The position numbers and the translations under genes were made by a program. From contig SLSG01000099.1 of NCBI GenBank assembly GCA_007130545.1, positions 1 through 8,732 on the forward strand: DNA of 8,732 nucleotides, written 5' to 3'. Of this stretch, positions 6,434 through 8,732 are shown piece after piece. This DNA is from Bacteroidales bacterium. GTDB lineage: Bacteria > Bacteroidota > Bacteroidia > Bacteroidales > UBA7960. Positions within the stretch are counted from its first letter, which is position 1; each line of letters begins with the position of its first letter. The notes beneath the pieces are model-generated. The model was not told the origin of the DNA, did no database searches, and saw only the letters and a program-made list of their open reading frames with translations.

Positions 6434-7216
6434 ATGAAGACCCGACAGGATATTGTGGAAAACTGGTTGCCCCGATACACGGGCACCCAGGCCGGTGAGA
6501 TCGGACAGTTCATCCTGCTGACCAATTTTACCCAGTATGTCAAGCTGTTCTCTGATTTGTTCGGTGTACCCGTCAAAGGAACAGACCGCATCATGCCCAG
6601 CGCCACAAAAGACAATATCAGTATTATCAATTTCGGGATGGGGAGTCCGAATGCCGCAACCATCATGGATCTGCTCAGTTCGGTCAGTCCAAAGGCTGTT
6701 TTATTTTTAGGGAAATGCGGCGGCCTGAAAAAGGTCAACAAGGTCGGGGACCTCATCCTGCCAATCGCGGCCATCAGGGGCGAGGGAACCTCAAACGACT
6801 TTTTCCCACCGGAGGTACCTGCCCTTCCGGCCTTTAGCCTGCAGAAAGCCGTTTCCACCAATATCCGCAACCATAATATGGATTATTGGACCGGCACCAT
6901 TTACACCACCAATCGCAGGGTATGGGAGCACGACGACGAATTTAAAAACTACCTCCGGCGCATCCGCGTCATGGGCATAGACATGGAGACCGCCACTATT
7001 TTCTCGGTTGGGTTCTTCAACAAAATCCCTACCGGCGCATTGCTGCTTGTATCTGACCAGCCCATGATCTCATCCGGGGTCAAGACCGAGGAAAGCGACA
7101 AAATGGTCTCTGCAAATTTTGTGGAAAAACACCTTCAAATCGGCATCGACTCCCTGAGGGAATTGATCAACCAGGGACTTACGGTCAAGCATCTGAAGTT
7201 CGATTACGATGAGTAA
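6434..7216 (+). CDS. amn: AMP nucleosidase, Bacteroidota type
   Basis: This 260-residue cytoplasmic enzyme splits AMP into adenine and ribose 5-phosphate, linking adenylate pools to purine salvage. It belongs to the PNP/UDP phosphorylase superfamily. Visible motifs are the phosphate/ribose loop GMGSPNAA (68-75), GKCGGL (93-98), the long AIRGEGTSNDF segment (113-123), the superfamily ribose-binding IDMETATIF (182-190, with E185) and SDQPM (207-211), the region that normally carries the catalytic acidic residue. It is much shorter than E. coli Amn (about 480 residues) because it lacks the N-terminal regulatory domain, as is normal for the Bacteroidota form. The ATG follows a candidate promoter and begins the conserved N terminus. 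Its last codons overlap the holA start by 8 bases (ATGAGTAA), implying coupled translation. Without the regulatory domain, ATP and phosphate control may differ from E. coli. Confidence 0.93.
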   Translation: MKTRQDIVENWLPRYTGTQAGEIGQFILLTNFTQYVKLFSDLFGVPVKGTDRIMPSATKDNISIINFGMGSPNAATIMDLLSSVSPKAVLFLGKCGGLKKVNKVGDLILPIAAIRGEGTSNDFFPPEVPALPAFSLQKAVSTNIRNHNMDYWTGTIYTTNRRVWEHDDEFKNYLRRIRVMGIDMETATIFSVGFFNKIPTGALLLVSDQPMISSGVKTEESDKMVSANFVEKHLQIGIDSLRELINQGLTVKHLKFDYDE

Positions 7217-8216
7217 AAAATTTGAAGACATCCTGAAGGACATCCGGAATAAGATTCTGCGTCCGGTCTATTTCCTGATGGGAGAGGAAAGCTTCTACAT
7301 TGATGTCCTATCCGACTACCTGGAAGACAATGTGCTGAGTGAGGAGGAAAAAGAATTCAACCTCAGCATCCTTTATGGCAAGGAGACCGATGTGCAGACC
7401 ATCATCAGCACGGCCAAGCGTTTTCCGATGATGGCCAGCCACCACATGGTCATTGTCAGGGAGGCACAAAACCTCAGGGACATTGAAGACCTGGGGCCCT
7501 ATGTGCAGAACCCCCTGCAATCCACCATCCTGGTTGTTTGTTACAAATACAAAAGCCTGGACCGGCGCAGGAAATTAATCAAGGACCTGGAAAAAAATGG
7601 GGTGGTTTTCGAGGGCAAGAAACTGTATGAAAACCAGGTGCCCGCATGGATCAGCGACTATGTAAAACGCAAGGGCTACCGCATAGGTCCGGGGGCAGTG
7701 CAAATGCTGGCTGACCATTTGGGTGCCGACCTGGGAAAGATTGTCAACGAGCTTGGGAAGGTATTCATCAACCTGGGGAAAGGGGACGAGATCAGCACCC
7801 AGCTCATAGAGGAGCATATCGGCATCAGCAAGGATTTCAACAATTTTGAATTCCAGAAGGCACTGAGCGAAAAAGACGGTCCAAAGGCCTTCCGGATCGT
7901 GCGGTACTTTGCCGACAACCCCAGGGCCAATCCTTTGGTGCTTACCCTTGGGGTACTGTATCAGTTTTTTGCCAAACTACTGATTTATCATGGACTGCGG
8001 GACAAAAGCCGGAACAATGTCGCCAGTGCCCTTTCAGTCAATCCTTTTTTTGTGGCAGACTACCAGTCGGCCGCCCGCCTGCATTCTCCCGAAAAGATCA
8101 TCCGCAGCTTTGCCTACCTCAGGGAATGCGATGTACGTTCCAAGGGGGTCGACAATGTATCGACAGGAGACGGAGAGTTGCTCAGGGAGTTAACCTATAA
8201 GATTTTGTACAAATGA
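7209..8216 (+). CDS. holA: DNA polymerase III subunit delta
   Basis: This 335-residue protein is the delta (wrench) subunit of the clamp loader, which opens the beta sliding clamp so that it can be placed on primed DNA. The N-terminal AAA+-like domain starts with PVYFLMGEESFYID (residues 19-32), the usual delta opening, and has no Walker A loop, as expected for delta. The segment with YKYKSLDRRRKL (about 112-123), the QVPAWI stretch that follows, and the ADHLGADLGKIVNELGK helix (residues 176-192) match HolA proteins across bacteria. The C-terminal all-helical collar domain follows. The length is typical. Its start overlaps the amn stop by 8 bases and its TGA overlaps the next ATG in ATGA, so the three genes are probably translated in a coupled way. 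No Shine-Dalgarno is visible. Confidence 0.93.
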   Translation: MSKKFEDILKDIRNKILRPVYFLMGEESFYIDVLSDYLEDNVLSEEEKEFNLSILYGKETDVQTIISTAKRFPMMASHHMVIVREAQNLRDIEDLGPYVQNPLQSTILVVCYKYKSLDRRRKLIKDLEKNGVVFEGKKLYENQVPAWISDYVKRKGYRIGPGAVQMLADHLGADLGKIVNELGKVFINLGKGDEISTQLIEEHIGISKDFNNFEFQKALSEKDGPKAFRIVRYFADNPRANPLVLTLGVLYQFFAKLLIYHGLRDKSRNNVASALSVNPFFVADYQSAARLHSPEKIIRSFAYLRECDVRSKGVDNVSTGDGELLRELTYKILYK

Positions 8217-8626
8217 ACTACTGGCTGGTCAAAAGTGAACCGGAGGCTTACTCCTGGGATCGATTCATCCGCGAAAAAAAAGTGGTGTGGGACGGGGTGC
8301 GTAATTACCAGGCCCGAAACAACCTGCGGGAAATGAAAGCGGGCGACCTGGTTATGTTCTATCACAGCGTGAGTGAAAAGCGTGTCATGGGCATTGCCCG
8401 GGTCGTGAGGGAACATTACCCGGACCCCACAACAGATGATGACCGGTGGGTGGTGGTGGAGATGGTGCCGGAGATGGCCCTTGCGCGGCCCGTCAGCCTG
8501 GCAATCATCAAGTCAGACGAACGGCTCTCCAATGTGGCCCTGGTCAAACAGGCCCGGCTGTCAGTCATGCCCCTGAAACGGGAGGAATTCGATGCCATAG
8601 CCGAATTGGGCCATGGCCAGGCATGA
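8213..8626 (+). CDS. EVE domain-containing protein (THYN1-like)
   Basis: This 137-residue protein consists of a single EVE domain, a PUA-like beta-barrel related to ASCH and YTH folds. Members are thought to bind modified nucleic acid bases, and the human relative is THYN1. Family marks are YWLVKSEP (3-10), the WDGVRNYQARN block (26-36), KAGDLVMFYHS (42-52) and GIARVV (60-65). The length fits the whole domain with nothing fused. It starts in an ATGA overlap with holA, so it is the third gene of the operon; this suggests co-expression with the clamp loader rather than membership of a defence island. Its ligand is unknown. The stop at 8624-8626 overlaps the ATG of a 10-codon ORF leading to the next gene. 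Confidence 0.9.
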   Translation: MNYWLVKSEPEAYSWDRFIREKKVVWDGVRNYQARNNLREMKAGDLVMFYHSVSEKRVMGIARVVREHYPDPTTDDDRWVVVEMVPEMALARPVSLAIIKSDERLSNVALVKQARLSVMPLKREEFDAIAELGHGQA

Positions 8627-8655
8627 AACAAATGAACCAAACCGAGAAATTATGA
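8623..8655 (+). other. Ten-codon ORF linking the EVE gene and the CvpA gene
   Basis: The ORF encodes MKQMNQTEKL and a TGA. Its ATG overlaps the EVE stop (ATGA at 8623-8626) and its own TGA overlaps the CvpA-like ATG (ATGA at 8652-8655). It fills the whole gap between the two genes. It could pass terminating ribosomes by re-initiation to the next gene, or be chance. Its peptide resembles nothing I know, so a function as a protein is unlikely. Confidence 0.35.
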
Positions 8656-8732
8656 ACGCCCTGGACTTAATCCTGATTCTTATCCTGCTTTGGGGTGGCA
8701 TCGCCGGCTACCGCAACGGATTTTTCCGGGAA
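8652..8732 (+). CDS. CvpA-family membrane protein (partial, 5' end only)
   Basis: Only the first 27 codons are inside the window: MNALDLILIL, then ILLWGGIAGYRNGFFRE. The start matches CvpA-family proteins, which open with a short (N)-x-(L/I)-D, a hydrophobic helix and a Gly-x-x-x-Gly-(F/L) turn before a second helix. The family is named for colicin V production in E. coli and has roles in envelope or growth physiology; in Bacteroidota its function is not settled. The gene starts 25 bases after the EVE stop and is probably the fourth gene of the amn-holA-EVE transcript. The call rests on the short N terminus alone. Confidence 0.7.
   Translation, partial: MNALDLILILILLWGGIAGYRNGFFRE

Noticed and set aside
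6247..6498. An 83-codon plus-strand frame across the divergent intergenic region
   Set aside because: It overlaps both the HsdR-N start and the conserved amn start in other frames, crosses both candidate promoters, and resembles no known protein.
6409..6870. A 153-codon minus-strand open frame opposite AMP nucleosidase
   Set aside because: The sense frame carries every AMP nucleosidase motif, while the antisense product has none.
1..8732. Defence island, prophage, CRISPR array, transposon or tRNA
   Set aside because: No repeat arrays, inverted-repeat ends, integrase/transposase frames or tRNA-like cloverleaf sequences were seen. The HsdR-type domain lacks all restriction partners.

Overview
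This window looks like core chromosome of a member of the Bacteroidota, probably Bacteroidales-like. Four things support that: the protein families (a DUF5723 outer-membrane barrel, the short Bacteroidota-type AMP nucleosidase, a stand-alone HsdR-N-domain protein, a KdsC-like HAD/UbiA/Maf cluster); promoter-like TAnnTTTG elements in every real intergenic gap; the near absence of Shine-Dalgarno sequences; and moderate GC by eye. I see no tRNA, rRNA, CRISPR array, insertion sequence, integrase or phage gene. Coding density is very high, and the longest gene-free stretch is about 165 bases (6269-6433).

Left arm (1-6268), all on the minus strand and so read right to left: an orphan PD-(D/E)XK nuclease-fold protein (HsdR N-terminal type, 5816-6268); a secreted DUF5723 beta-barrel (4371-5759); a large cytochrome c haem lyase CcmF (1893-4295); a KdsC-like HAD phosphatase (1345-1866); a UbiA prenyltransferase of the (di)geranylgeranylglyceryl phosphate synthase type (358-1320); and a Maf nucleotide pyrophosphatase cut by the window start (1-371). 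The last four are packed with gaps of 26 and 24 bases and a 14-base overlap, so they are probably one transcript. Its candidate promoter lies just before ccmF.

Right arm (6434-8732), all on the plus strand: AMP nucleosidase, then holA (DNA polymerase III delta), an EVE-domain protein and the start of a CvpA-family membrane protein. The first three genes overlap by 8 and 4 bases. A 10-codon ORF links the EVE stop to the CvpA start through ATGA overlaps at both ends. The two arms diverge from 6269-6433, which holds one exact TAnnTTTG element for each direction.

The genes are mainly housekeeping: envelope and lipid building, cytochrome c maturation, nucleotide turnover and replication. I found no clear new multi-gene system. 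The points most worth a second look are the orphan nuclease-fold protein opposite holA, the archaeal-lipid-type UbiA enzyme, and the overlapping or relay gene junctions.
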